Part shown: piece by piece, positions 1 through 6,471 of the stretch
Position numbering within the stretch: position 1 is the stretch's first letter
How the letters are laid out: the number at the start of each line of letters is the position of its first letter
Origin: Commensalibacter sp963921845
GTDB taxonomy: Bacteria > Pseudomonadota > Alphaproteobacteria > Acetobacterales > Acetobacteraceae
Length of the DNA: 15,099 bases
Reading direction: 5' to 3'
NCBI RefSeq assembly: GCF_963921845.1
Contig: NZ_CAWUGZ010000082.1
Location: forward strand, 1 to 15,099
The notes under the pieces: generated by a model
Told to the model about the DNA's origin: nothing
The model's input: only the letters and a program-made list of their open reading frames with translations
The model's database searches: none
Made by a program: the position numbers and the translations under genes

Positions 1-892
1 ACCTATTTTCTGACCATTTTTTAAATACCGATAACGATTGAATTAAGTAGAATATAGCCATAACATCCAACAAACGAAGCGGGGATAAATAGGCTTTTTC
101 TGGCATAGGGATGGAAACAATTCTAAAATCGTTTAGCCCCCAAAACTGCCAGGGAAATGCTTCAAAAAAAGAAAAAATTAAATAAATTAAAGCGATGATT
201 TGAACCGACCTTACCGCAGGAAAGCTGCCTTGATGTTGAGAGGCCCATCTTGCGCCATAAAAGCCTATGACAAATAAAAATTGCCATGCTAATGGATTAA
301 AAAACCAACCGTCTGGATCAAGCCAATTAGGAAAATTAATACCGGGATTGATATTTACCGTCAGCCAAAGAATAAAACTAAGAAAAAAAGCTAACCAATA
401 TCGTAGGCGCATCAAAAAAATTAATACAGGAAAAGCCATTAATAATACAATATAAAGAGGCAAGATATTTAAATTACTGGGTAGGGCTTCCATAATAATC
501 AAACGCCACAATACCCTAATAATCCCGTAACCGTGTGCAAGCTCTGGTTCCAGAAAATCAGCCGATAAAGTAAAAAATCGGCGCCACTGATAAATACTAA
601 ACAACGTCATCAAGACTAAACCCATTTGATACAAATAGATTTTCCAACAACGATGAACGATGCGTTTATAAACCTTCAGCATTCCATCTTGATTGACTTT
701 TCTACCATAAGCCAGCCACGAGGCGTATCCTGCCAACAGAACAAAGATTTCGGCAGCATCGGCAAACCCTACGTTACGCATGGTAAAACGATTGAGTAGA
801 TCTTCTGGAATATGATCCACATACATCATAATTAAAGCCAGTCCTCTTAATGCATCAATGCGATGGTCTCGTGCGGTTTTAACTGTTTGCAT
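1..892 (-). CDS. opgC: OpgC-family integral membrane protein (partial, C-terminus beyond the window)
   Basis: I translated this frame by hand; it stays open for 297 codons and runs off the left edge. The N-terminus has the OpgC signature: DHRIDALRGLALIMMYVDHIP, then the stretch around FADAAEIFVLLAGYASWLAYG (about residues 43-63). The rest is rich in hydrophobic segments, for example around residues 90-105, 145-165 and 170-185, as expected for a multi-pass inner-membrane protein. OpgC proteins are acyltransferase-like and succinylate osmoregulated periplasmic glucans; related proteins of unknown substrate are common in Alphaproteobacteria. The start is the ATG at 892; the only Shine-Dalgarno candidate, AAGGGA, is about 14 bases upstream, so the start is not certain. 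Roughly 70-80 C-terminal residues are probably missing if the family length of about 370 applies. It is divergent from mrp, with 152 bases between the two starts. The family call is firm; the substrate is inferred. Confidence 0.85.
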   Translation of the reverse strand, partial: MQTVKTARDHRIDALRGLALIMMYVDHIPEDLLNRFTMRNVGFADAAEIFVLLAGYASWLAYGRKVNQDGMLKVYKRIVHRCWKIYLYQMGLVLMTLFSIYQWRRFFTLSADFLEPELAHGYGIIRVLWRLIIMEALPSNLNILPLYIVLLMAFPVLIFLMRLRYWLAFFLSFILWLTVNINPGINFPNWLDPDGWFFNPLAWQFLFVIGFYGARWASQHQGSFPAVRSVQIIALIYLIFSFFEAFPWQFWGLNDFRIVSIPMPEKAYLSPLRLLDVMAIFYLIQSLSVFKKWSENR

Positions 893-956
893 GTTTAGCT
901 TGGGATCCCTTTAGTACTTGGCTTTGATTCATCATAATTGTGTTTATCGATAACCA

Positions 957-984
957 TTCACACGGTTCAAAATTGTTATATACT
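957..984 (+). promoter_or_regulatory. Predicted sigma-70 promoter of mrp
   Basis: A -35 box TTCACA (957-962, five of six matching TTGACA) and a -10 box TATACT (979-984, five of six) are 16 bases apart. Transcription would begin near 990, giving a leader of about 55 bases before the mrp ATG at 1045. Because the promoter lies inside the in-frame extension that opens at 940, it also argues against translation starting there. Confidence 0.55.
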
Positions 985-1044
985 TTCTTTTTAATTGCTC
1001 AACTAGGGAAACCGGTACTTTTTTTGCTTTTATTGGGAATGCGC

Positions 1045-2211
1045 ATGACAAAACCACATTTCATTTTACCTCCTGCTGTTAAACATGCTCTTGCCGAACT
1101 TACGTTACCCTGGGAGAAAAATACGCTTTTTCTTGATTCCAACTGTATTGAAACCATTCAAATTGACGAAAAAAAAATTTCTATTACTTTGCACGTTTCT
1201 GATTTAGACCCCATACTCGTCGAACCATTTCGGGCTAAGGTTGAGGGTATACTTCAAAATTGTGACGGAATTGAGCAAGCACGGGTATTTATTAATACTG
1301 GAAATGAAAAATTGAAACGCCTTGTATTCCCTCCTAAACAACCTCAGCACACTCTAGGAAATCATTCCCCTGATTTATCGCCACTCCGTAGACCAAGCAA
1401 CGATAAAACGGTTGAAATTAAAAAAACGTTAGAACATATAGGGTGTTGTATTGCAATAGCCTCAGGCAAAGGAGGAGTGGGCAAATCCTCCACAACCGTT
1501 AATTTAGCGGTTATGCTTGCCCATATGGGATTAACTGTTGGGATAATGGATGCAGACGTTTATGGTCCCTCTATACCACGTATGCTGGGTTTAGACGGTC
1601 CCGTAGAAGTAGTTCATCACAAATTGTCACCTATGAACGCATGGGGCGTTTCGGCAATGTCTGTGGGCATGCTGGTTAAAGACGAACAAGCGATGATTTG
1701 GCGGGGCCCTATGGTAGTCGGCGCTATCAAGCAGCTTTTAGCGGACGTGAGTTGGGGGAAACTTGACCTTTTGCTCATTGACACTCCACCAGGCACAGGG
1801 GATGTTCTTCTTACGTTAACACAAACTATTCATTTGGATGGAGCTATTATTATCTCTACCCCTCAAGACATTGCTCTTCTTGCTGCAAAAAGAGGTCTGT
1901 CCCTGTTTCAAAAAACAGCTGTACCTATTTTAGGAATTATCGAAAATATGGCTTATTTCGTTTGCCCAAAGTGCCATGAAAAAACTTATATTTTTGGTAA
2001 AGGAGGAGCACAAAAAGTGGCCGCTAATCTCGATCTACCCTTCTTAGGAGAAATCCCTCTTATGCCCAGTATAAGAGAAGGGAGTGATACAGGCAGACCC
2101 ATTGATCCTCAGGATCATCGAAACCCCATAACCCATGCCTATAGAGAAATCGCTAATTCCCTTTTCCCTGTTATTCAACGTATGGACTGCAGGTCCAAAC
2201 CCATTGATTAG
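1045..2211 (+). CDS. mrp: Mrp/ApbC iron-sulfur cluster carrier, P-loop ATPase
   Basis: Mrp/ApbC (NBP35 family) proteins bind and transfer 4Fe-4S clusters to apoproteins in the cytosol, using ATP. An N-terminal MIP18/DUF59-like domain (about residues 1-100) is followed by a linker and the ParA/MinD-like ATPase. The deviant Walker A motif GKGGVGKS is at residues 141-148, followed by a DADVYGPS segment and LLLIDTPPGTGD. The cluster-binding pair CPKC (C307 and C310) bridges the dimer in this family. The reading frame is open from an ATG at 940, but the extra 35 residues are hydrophobic and unlike the family. The ATG at 1045 has GGGA six bases upstream (1035-1038), lies downstream of the promoter and gives 388 residues, close to the usual 360-380. 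An ATG at 1039 is the alternative. The stop codon overlaps the stop of the convergent gene at 2208-2555. Confidence 0.95.
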   Translation: MTKPHFILPPAVKHALAELTLPWEKNTLFLDSNCIETIQIDEKKISITLHVSDLDPILVEPFRAKVEGILQNCDGIEQARVFINTGNEKLKRLVFPPKQPQHTLGNHSPDLSPLRRPSNDKTVEIKKTLEHIGCCIAIASGKGGVGKSSTTVNLAVMLAHMGLTVGIMDADVYGPSIPRMLGLDGPVEVVHHKLSPMNAWGVSAMSVGMLVKDEQAMIWRGPMVVGAIKQLLADVSWGKLDLLLIDTPPGTGDVLLTLTQTIHLDGAIIISTPQDIALLAAKRGLSLFQKTAVPILGIIENMAYFVCPKCHEKTYIFGKGGAQKVAANLDLPFLGEIPLMPSIREGSDTGRPIDPQDHRNPITHAYREIANSLFPVIQRMDCRSKPID

Positions 2212-2555
2212 CGTGTTTTTACTGTATTAAAAGGGGCAGGTCCAGCTAAATAAAAACAAACTTTATTTTTCGGCAAATATTTACACAACCACCCTTCTTT
2301 GCCTTTTTGGCCGAGCACGCCAAACTCAAAAATTAAACCACATACGATCATAATTACGCAGGCAATTAACCACTTTTTGAAAGGTTTAAGACTGTTAACT
2401 TCTTTGACCGAAAAGGGCTCCACAGGTTCAGAAAATTGGGAAGGATGGGTAAAAAAACCTTTCGCCAAAGATTCGTCTGAATGATCGGAGGATATTTTCG
2501 GAAGATCATATTCATAAGAATCCTTGAAATTGTCATCCTGGTCATGTTTTCTCAT
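2208..2555 (-). CDS. Small single-pass membrane protein of unknown function
   Basis: This 115-residue protein is not recognised. Residues 1-58 are polar and acidic (DQDD, SSDHSDES) and lack a signal peptide. A basic stretch KPFKK (58-61 region) precedes one hydrophobic helix at about 62-82 (WLIACVIMIVCGLIFEFGVL). By the positive-inside rule the N-terminus is cytoplasmic and the short C-terminal tail (about 83-115) is periplasmic. That tail contains two cysteines, C91 and C100, which could form a disulfide, and a FYLAGPAPF segment. The gene starts 23 bases after the thyX stop on the same strand, so it is probably the second gene of a thyX operon, although no strong Shine-Dalgarno sequence is visible. 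Its TAA overlaps the TAG of convergent mrp by four bases. The convergent packing and clean composition suggest a real gene. Confidence 0.65.
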   Translation of the reverse strand: MRKHDQDDNFKDSYEYDLPKISSDHSDESLAKGFFTHPSQFSEPVEPFSVKEVNSLKPFKKWLIACVIMIVCGLIFEFGVLGQKGKEGWLCKYLPKNKVCFYLAGPAPFNTVKTR

Positions 2556-2578
2556 AATGAACGGTCTATGCTTTATGA

Positions 2579-3535
2579 TTACTTAGAATCAGAAAGAAAA
2601 AAATTATTCACGGACGGACAATAGGGTTCTATTAACTCTATCATTTCCATCCATTCCCGTTTAGATAACCCGCTTTCTTTTTGATCAATTTTTTGTCCTT
2701 TGAGCATTTTCCCCAAAATCATCATCATGGATTGAGAAAACGTTACCGAATTTCTTCTGTAATCTTCAAAGGCTTCACAGGCTATAGGAACCCAAGAACG
2801 AACAGTTTCCAACATGGCTTCGGCATAAACCCTAATTTCATACTGTGCACGAGGATCAATTCTTAATTGCAAAAAATGAAAAAGATTATGAAGATTTATT
2901 TTCCAATACCACTGACTATAGGTATTTAAGGTTAAATTCATTCTAGCAAGTTCCCTGGCAAGCCCATACCCTCCCTCAGCAGCAGGTTTAAGCATTGTTT
3001 CATAGTTCTCATAACATCTTTGGGCATCGCCTCTTAATAATTCCATTACTTTAAGAGCTTGTTCAGAAGATAAACAGTCCCCTCTACCTTGATTATTTAT
3101 CTTGCTTTGTTCCGCCAATGCCTCTGGAGTAGGTATATAAAATTCCTTTTCCATAATGGAGTAACGTGCAGAATATTCATTTACACTGGCAGTACGATGC
3201 CTAATCCATTGTCTAGCTACAAAAATAGGCAAACGTATATGGTATTTAATTTCACACATTTCAAAAGGAGTAGTGTGATGGTGGCGCATTAAATAACGTA
3301 TTAATCCGCGATCTTCGGATACTTTTTTAGTCCCCGAACCATAGGAAACCCTTGCGGCTTGGACAATAGAGGAATCATTGCCCATATAATCAACGACCCT
3401 TACAAACCCATGATCCAAAACAGGTATTGGTTTAAAAATAAATTTTTCTAACTCTTTTGACACAGGCCGCTTTGTTTGCAAACATTGGTTATAACTTGCA
3501 TCAATTTCTATTTGTTGTTCAGGATTCAGAGACAT
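2579..3535 (-). CDS. thyX: Flavin-dependent thymidylate synthase ThyX
   Basis: ThyX makes dTMP from dUMP using methylene-tetrahydrofolate, FAD and NADPH, replacing the unrelated ThyA. The diagnostic motif RHRTASVNEYSARY is complete at residues 112-125, and it is preceded by the conserved RHHHTTPFEM segment (84-93). Residues QLRIDPRAQYEIR near the C-terminal third match the conserved dUMP/FAD-binding part of the family. At 318 residues it falls in the long alphaproteobacterial form. The ATG at 3535 is the only sensible start: an in-frame TAA lies just upstream, and a good GAGGAG sits about 14 bases before it, further than usual. A small membrane-protein gene follows after 23 bases and may be cotranscribed. 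The upstream region carries a tandem repeat described separately. Function is not in doubt; whether thyA is also present cannot be seen from this window. Confidence 0.97.
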   Translation of the reverse strand: MSLNPEQQIEIDASYNQCLQTKRPVSKELEKFIFKPIPVLDHGFVRVVDYMGNDSSIVQAARVSYGSGTKKVSEDRGLIRYLMRHHHTTPFEMCEIKYHIRLPIFVARQWIRHRTASVNEYSARYSIMEKEFYIPTPEALAEQSKINNQGRGDCLSSEQALKVMELLRGDAQRCYENYETMLKPAAEGGYGLARELARMNLTLNTYSQWYWKINLHNLFHFLQLRIDPRAQYEIRVYAEAMLETVRSWVPIACEAFEDYRRNSVTFSQSMMMILGKMLKGQKIDQKESGLSKREWMEMIELIEPYCPSVNNFFLSDSK

Positions 3536-3569
3536 AATAATTTACTGGGCTCCTCAAATTGGTACCATT

Positions 3570-3600
3570 TAAATACAGTATTATCTAAATACAGTATTAT
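3570..3600. repeat. Two tandem 15-bp repeats with an internal palindrome, upstream of thyX
   Basis: The unit TAAATACAGTATTAT occurs at 3570-3584 and again, identically, at 3586-3600, separated by one base. Each unit contains AATAC-A-GTATT, an inverted repeat with 5-bp arms around one central base. The pair lies 35-65 bases upstream of the thyX ATG, where an operator could act, and the outer unit overlaps a TATAAT on the minus strand. Replication slippage in AT-rich DNA is an alternative explanation. Confidence 0.7.
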
Positions 3601-3601
3601 A
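3596..3601 (-). promoter_or_regulatory. Possible -10 box for thyX
   Basis: On the minus strand the bases 3601-3596 read TATAAT, with TG three bases before it (TGCGTATAAT), about 60 bases upstream of the thyX start. No convincing -35 hexamer is found 16-18 bases further upstream, so this is a weak call supported mainly by position and a perfect -10 hexamer in very AT-rich DNA. Confidence 0.35.
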
Positions 3602-3831
3602 CGCATACGTATTTTTAATAAATGAAATTAATAGATAGCACTTTATTTTTTAAAATCTTAGCTATAAAAGCCATACTCAAATATTCAGTAACAATTTTGC
3701 ATTATTCAACAAAAACCCAAAAATATCTATACCAATTACATTTAGACGTTAAAATTGCTTTATAAAGAGTATTTATCAAATAACGTTATAATTGTTTAAA
3801 ACGTGAATTCCACCTAAATTAAACACTATAC

Positions 3832-4311
3832 TTAGGAGCCTCCTTGATTCTTACACTTTTTCATAGTGCTTCTAATCGATTGTATACCTGGATAAAAATA
3901 ATTTGATACTTCCTTAGAGGTTCGAAGAAAATCATATCTTGGTAACAATAAATATTTATTGATCCGTCTATAAGAATCTTTTTCATTTGCATAAGGTGTA
4001 TCTTGTAAGGAAAGCGGTTGAGCGTTTAATTGTTGAGTATAATAATTTAAAATACTGGTTAACGTCATATCCATAACGAGGCATTGATCCAAAAGGCTGC
4101 TATTGCTTTCAGCCGTTCGATAACAAGATTTAATACTTTCAATAAAACTATTGAGCCGATTTTCGCTCTTACAAATGACCAAAACGTATTTTTTTTCTAC
4201 TTCCCGCAAAGTTGTCGAAGGAATTATTTTATCTGAATTGGCCAAAACAACAGGTTTAAGCAATAAAAAAAATAAAATTACCCACAATACCGTCTTGTTT
4301 TTCATAAGCAT
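3832..4311 (-). CDS. Small exported protein with four cysteines, unknown function
   Basis: This 159-residue protein is not recognised. It begins with a classical Sec signal peptide: a short basic start (MLMKNK), a hydrophobic core at about residues 7-22 (TVLWVILFFLLLKPVV), and a likely cleavage site after A24 (VVLA-NS). No lipobox cysteine is present, so it is probably a soluble periplasmic or secreted protein. The mature part has four cysteines (C47, C63, C77, C153), which allows two disulfide bonds. The mature domain is predicted by eye to be largely helical, with a tyrosine-rich middle (NYYTQQLN, KYLLLPRYDF). Either ATG at 4311 or 4305 could be used. A GGGCTGAAAG stretch upstream is only a weak ribosome-binding site. 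Nearly 300 bases separate it from thyX downstream, so it is probably a single-gene unit. Function cannot be inferred from context. Confidence 0.65.
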   Translation of the reverse strand: MLMKNKTVLWVILFFLLLKPVVLANSDKIIPSTTLREVEKKYVLVICKSENRLNSFIESIKSCYRTAESNSSLLDQCLVMDMTLTSILNYYTQQLNAQPLSLQDTPYANEKDSYRRINKYLLLPRYDFLRTSKEVSNYFYPGIQSIRSTMKKCKNQGGS

Positions 4312-4583
4312 AAGCTTTCAGCCCAATCAAATTATTTACTAAATATAACAAGTTACTTTTATTTAATCAAATAAAATCCTCTTTTATTATAATAAATACT
4401 TGGTATTATTTTTATTTTAATTGTTTTTCTAATTATATATTTTAATAATACGAGTTGTTTACAAAAACCCAACGAGAAGAAATGCTTTAGTATAATTGCA
4501 CTGGGTTACGCTTTCTATTCGATAAGCGTAAATATTTAGCATTCCCTCTTTTCTTCTCTTTTATTTATCATTATATTAATAGT
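4312..4583. other. AT-rich spacer between the exported-protein gene and ssrA, with one perfect hairpin
   Basis: No gene is seen on either strand. The region is very AT-rich up to about 4460 and presumably holds the divergent promoters of its two neighbours. A perfect 8-bp stem, TTACGCTT (4506-4513) with AAGCGTAA (4524-4531) around a 10-base loop, stands out. A TATAAT at 4491-4496 lies just before it but has no matching -35 box. A pyrimidine-rich run follows (about 4541-4562). The hairpin is not followed by a T-run on either strand, so it does not look like a terminator. Its 3' arm shares ATAAGCGTA with the start of ssrA (4620-4628). Confidence 0.5.
4572..4577 (+). promoter_or_regulatory. Possible -10 box for ssrA
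   Basis: TATATT (five of six matching TATAAT) lies so that transcription would start near 4584. That is the first base of the GTTGC-TCT-GCAAC hairpin that opens the presumed precursor. The -35 region (TTTTCT or TTTCTT) matches poorly, so the assignment rests on position. Confidence 0.3.
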
Positions 4584-4862
4584 GTTGCTCTGCAACTACG
4601 GCAATAAACGGTATATGTAATAAGCGTAGTGGACCCGGGGGCGGTACCCGGCGTCTCCACCAATATGGGGACGAAATAGGATCGACACGCGTGGTAAAGA
4701 TATATCTTTTGCTCGGTATTGTACCACCGTTATCGGGCTTATTTTACAAATGCCAACGATAATTTCGAGGCACTCGCTGTCGCAGCTTAGTAAGCTGAAA
4801 CGATAAGCGCGGCTTGAGAGGCGCCGGGCAACAGAAGCCTCTCACTACAAAACAACCGGACA
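4584..4862 (+). ncRNA. ssrA: Circularly permuted (two-piece) tmRNA
   Basis: tmRNA frees ribosomes stalled on broken messages and adds a proteolysis tag. Here the tRNA 3' half comes first. The acceptor piece (about 4592-4662) ends in CCA and carries a T-stem CCGGG/CCCGG (4635-4639 with 4647-4651). After a spacer of only four bases (4663-4666), the coding piece starts with GGGGACG (4667). GGGGACG pairs with CGTCTCC (4652-4658) as a 7-bp acceptor stem whose third pair is G-U, the alanine identity pair. The two pieces also pair as GCAA/TTGC, GGTATAT/ATATATC and GCGT/ACGC, matching the P2 helix. The coding piece contains the tag, a hairpin around the stop (CAGCTT/AAGCTG), and a pseudoknot: an 8-bp stem at 4815-4822 and 4837-4844 whose loop CCGG can pair with CCGG at 4856-4859. 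The 7-base T-loop GGCGGTA is not the standard TTCGAAT type. Exact mature ends are estimated. Confidence 0.93.
4752..4790 (+). other. tmRNA proteolysis-tag reading frame (ANDNFEALAVAA)
   Basis: The resume codon is probably GCC at 4752. The frame reads GCC AAC GAT AAT TTC GAG GCA CTC GCT GTC GCA GCT and stops at TAG (4788-4790), followed at once by an in-frame TAA (4791-4793). The encoded tag ANDNFEALAVAA has the alphaproteobacterial ANDNF start, which fits SspB recognition, and an AVAA end of the kind ClpX recognises. As I recall, common alphaproteobacterial tags are of the type ANDNFAEEFAVAA, so this one appears about a residue shorter. The first alanine of the final tag comes from the charged tmRNA itself. 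Confidence 0.9.
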
Positions 4863-4877
4863 GAGACGGATAAACTT

Positions 4878-5408
4878 ATGAGTGATGCAAACGATTCAAA
4901 CAACGACGATTTTGACGGCAATCCACCCTCTGCTCTTATCCCTTATCAAGAATGGATTGAAAGCGCGCATAGGCAAGTTATGCTTAAGGCTTTACACTAT
5001 ATTTTAGAAAAAGGGTTACCGGGAAAACATAGCTTTTATATAACTTTTGATACGACTTATCCTGGCGTTATCATGCCTGATCGGCTCAAAACTCAATATC
5101 CCTCTACCATGACAATTGTTTTGCAGCATCAATTTTGGGATTTAGCCATTGATGAACCTCAACAAATTTTGACCCTTGGTTTATCGTTTGGAGGCATACC
5201 CTCCAAGTTATCTATCCCTTTGGGTTCTATTACAACATTTATTGATCCAGAAGCAAAATTGTCTTTAGTTTTTCAAGTCCTACCAACTCCCACTTTACCT
5301 ATTTCAACAGCAGAAGTGAAAGAAAACACACGTGAAGAATTAAAGTCAAAAAAAATAGAAGAAAATGAGCCCCAAATCATTCGCCTTGATCAATTTAGAA
5401 AGAAATAA
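4878..5408 (+). CDS. sspB: SspB, ClpXP adaptor for tmRNA-tagged proteins (alphaproteobacterial type)
   Basis: SspB binds the N-terminal part of the tmRNA tag and tethers the tagged protein to ClpXP for degradation in the cytosol. The folded tag-binding domain spans about residues 20-135, from YQEWIESAHRQVMLKALHYI through the GVIMPDRLKTQYPSTMTIVLQ strand pair to SIPLGSITTFIDPEAKLSLVF, where the conserved ITTFxDP is plain. A charged flexible linker (about 140-165) leads to the C-terminal IIRLDQFRKK, which corresponds to the ClpX-docking peptide of alphaproteobacterial SspB. At 176 residues the length is typical. The ATG has GGA seven bases upstream (4868-4870). It lies only about 15 bases past the end of the tmRNA coding piece, with no room for a separate promoter, so ssrA and sspB probably share a precursor transcript. 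Confidence 0.92.
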   Translation: MSDANDSNNDDFDGNPPSALIPYQEWIESAHRQVMLKALHYILEKGLPGKHSFYITFDTTYPGVIMPDRLKTQYPSTMTIVLQHQFWDLAIDEPQQILTLGLSFGGIPSKLSIPLGSITTFIDPEAKLSLVFQVLPTPTLPISTAEVKENTREELKSKKIEENEPQIIRLDQFRKK

Positions 5409-5429
5409 ACAAGATTTTAAAGTTTTTTT

Positions 5430-5450
5430 AAATTAAATACTTAATTTTTT
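5430..5450 (+). terminator. Possible weak terminator after sspB
   Basis: AAATTAA (5430-5436) and TTAATTT (5441-5447) can form a 7-bp stem around ATAC, followed by more T residues up to 5450. The stem is entirely A-T pairs and so thermodynamically weak. It is placed 22 bases after the sspB stop. Confidence 0.35.
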
Positions 5451-5635
5451 ACTGAATATAATCCTAAAAAATTACATAATTGACTTTATTTTCTTTTCTA
5501 AGAGTGACAAGCTATACTTCGCCATTCAATTAATTACACATTGCAATTCATGCGGTGTTCACCATTGATTGCATCGTGCTTGAATTATATCGTTTGGTAA
5601 GTTGTGTTCACTTTTTAATGGAAAAAGGAATCTCA

Positions 5636-6241
5636 ATGTCAACCCAAATTCTAGTTTTATATTATTCTGCGTACGGACATATTGAAACCATGGCGTATGC
5701 TATTGCAGAAGGGGCAAAGCAAACAGGAGCCAACGTTCAAGTAAAACGTGTACCTGAAACCGTACCGCAAGAGGTCGCAAAACAAAATGGCTTTAAACTC
5801 AATCAAGTTGCCCCGATCGCCGATCCAAAAGAACTAGCAAATTATGATGCCATTGTTCTAGGCACGGGAACTCGATTTGGTCGTATTTCCACTCAGATGG
5901 CAAATTTTCTTGATCGAACCGGTGGTTTATGGGCAAAAGGTTCCCTCATAGGCAAGGTAGGAGCCGTTTTCACTTGTAGTGGCACGCAACATGCTGGGCA
6001 AGAATTAACCAATTTGTGTCTTATCACCAATCTTTTACACTATGGCATGGTAATCGTAGGGTGTCCCTTTTCTTTTCATGGTTTATCTAAAATTGATGAA
6101 GTAACCGGAGGTACTCCTTATGGCGCATCGACTATTGCTGGACCGGATAATTCCAGACCTGTTTCCCAAAATGAAATAGAAGGTGGCGAATTTTTTGGCA
6201 ATCATATTGCCCAAATTACTAATAAGCTCACACGTTTTTAA
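5636..6241 (+). CDS. wrbA: WrbA-type NAD(P)H:quinone oxidoreductase
   Basis: WrbA proteins are tetrameric FMN-dependent enzymes that reduce quinones by two electrons and protect against redox stress in the cytosol. The flavodoxin-like fold starts with ILVLYYSAYGHIETMA (residues 5-20), whose SAYGHIET loop binds the FMN phosphate. The second FMN-binding segment reads GTGTRFGRIS (family consensus GTPTRFG), followed by the conserved FLDRTGGLWAKGSLIGKVGAVFTCSGTQHAGQE region and the C-terminal GGTPYGASTIAGPD block. The frame is open from 5555, but the ATG at 5636 is preferred: AAGGAA ends five bases before it, and the 201-residue product matches the family length of about 200. The proline-to-glycine change in GTPTRFG is the only visible oddity. 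The 227 bases upstream suggest its own promoter, and a strong terminator follows. Confidence 0.95.
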   Translation: MSTQILVLYYSAYGHIETMAYAIAEGAKQTGANVQVKRVPETVPQEVAKQNGFKLNQVAPIADPKELANYDAIVLGTGTRFGRISTQMANFLDRTGGLWAKGSLIGKVGAVFTCSGTQHAGQELTNLCLITNLLHYGMVIVGCPFSFHGLSKIDEVTGGTPYGASTIAGPDNSRPVSQNEIEGGEFFGNHIAQITNKLTRF

Positions 6242-6268
6242 AAATTCGTTTAACTTTTGTTAACGTCA

Positions 6269-6316
6269 TAGCACCTTATGAATGGCTTAACGTAGCATTT
6301 TTATAAGGTGTTTTTT
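6269..6316 (+). terminator. Rho-independent terminator after wrbA
   Basis: AGCACCTTAT (6270-6279) pairs with ATAAGGTGTT (6303-6312), and the enclosed segment can form an inner stem AATG(G)CT/AGCATT around TAACGT. Six T residues (6311-6316) follow the stem. It separates wrbA from queA as transcription units. Confidence 0.8.
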
Positions 6317-6325
6317 AAAATAAAT

Positions 6326-6346
6326 TTTCAATTGAAACCTTATAAT
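6326..6346 (+). promoter_or_regulatory. Possible queA-tgt promoter with an adjoining palindrome
   Basis: A perfect -10 hexamer TATAAT (6341-6346) is preceded by the 12-bp perfect palindrome TTTCAATTGAAA (6326-6337). No good -35 box is visible at the right spacing. The queA start is 126 bases further on. Palindromes of this length are expected by chance a few times in 15 kb of AT-rich DNA, so the operator idea is weak. Confidence 0.3.
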
Positions 6347-6471
6347 GCCCAATCATACTTTGGCTTAAACTTTATTATATACGAATTTTTTAGCTAATTT
6401 ATCCATTTTCTGATATGAACACATGGGTTTTATAAGAAACTTTTGAAACAACTGCTATAAGCTTATCCTTT

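Noticed and set aside
940..1044. Thirty-five-residue N-terminal extension of Mrp from the ATG at 940
   Set aside because: The predicted promoter lies inside it, the residues are unlike the family, and the ATG at 1045 has a better ribosome-binding site and gives the normal length.
3834..3844. Inverted repeat AGGAG-C-CTCCT at the end of the exported-protein gene
   Set aside because: The stem is only five base pairs with a one-base loop and no T-run follows, so it is not a terminator.
5555..5635. Twenty-seven-residue N-terminal extension of WrbA
   Set aside because: The ATG at 5636 has AAGGAA at the right distance and matches the family start. The repeated GTGTTCAC (5555-5562, 5604-5611) in this stretch is too short to call an operator.
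6326..6337. Perfect 12-bp palindrome TTTCAATTGAAA as a specific operator
   Set aside because: A few perfect 12-bp palindromes are expected by chance in AT-rich DNA of this size; kept only as a remark on the promoter.
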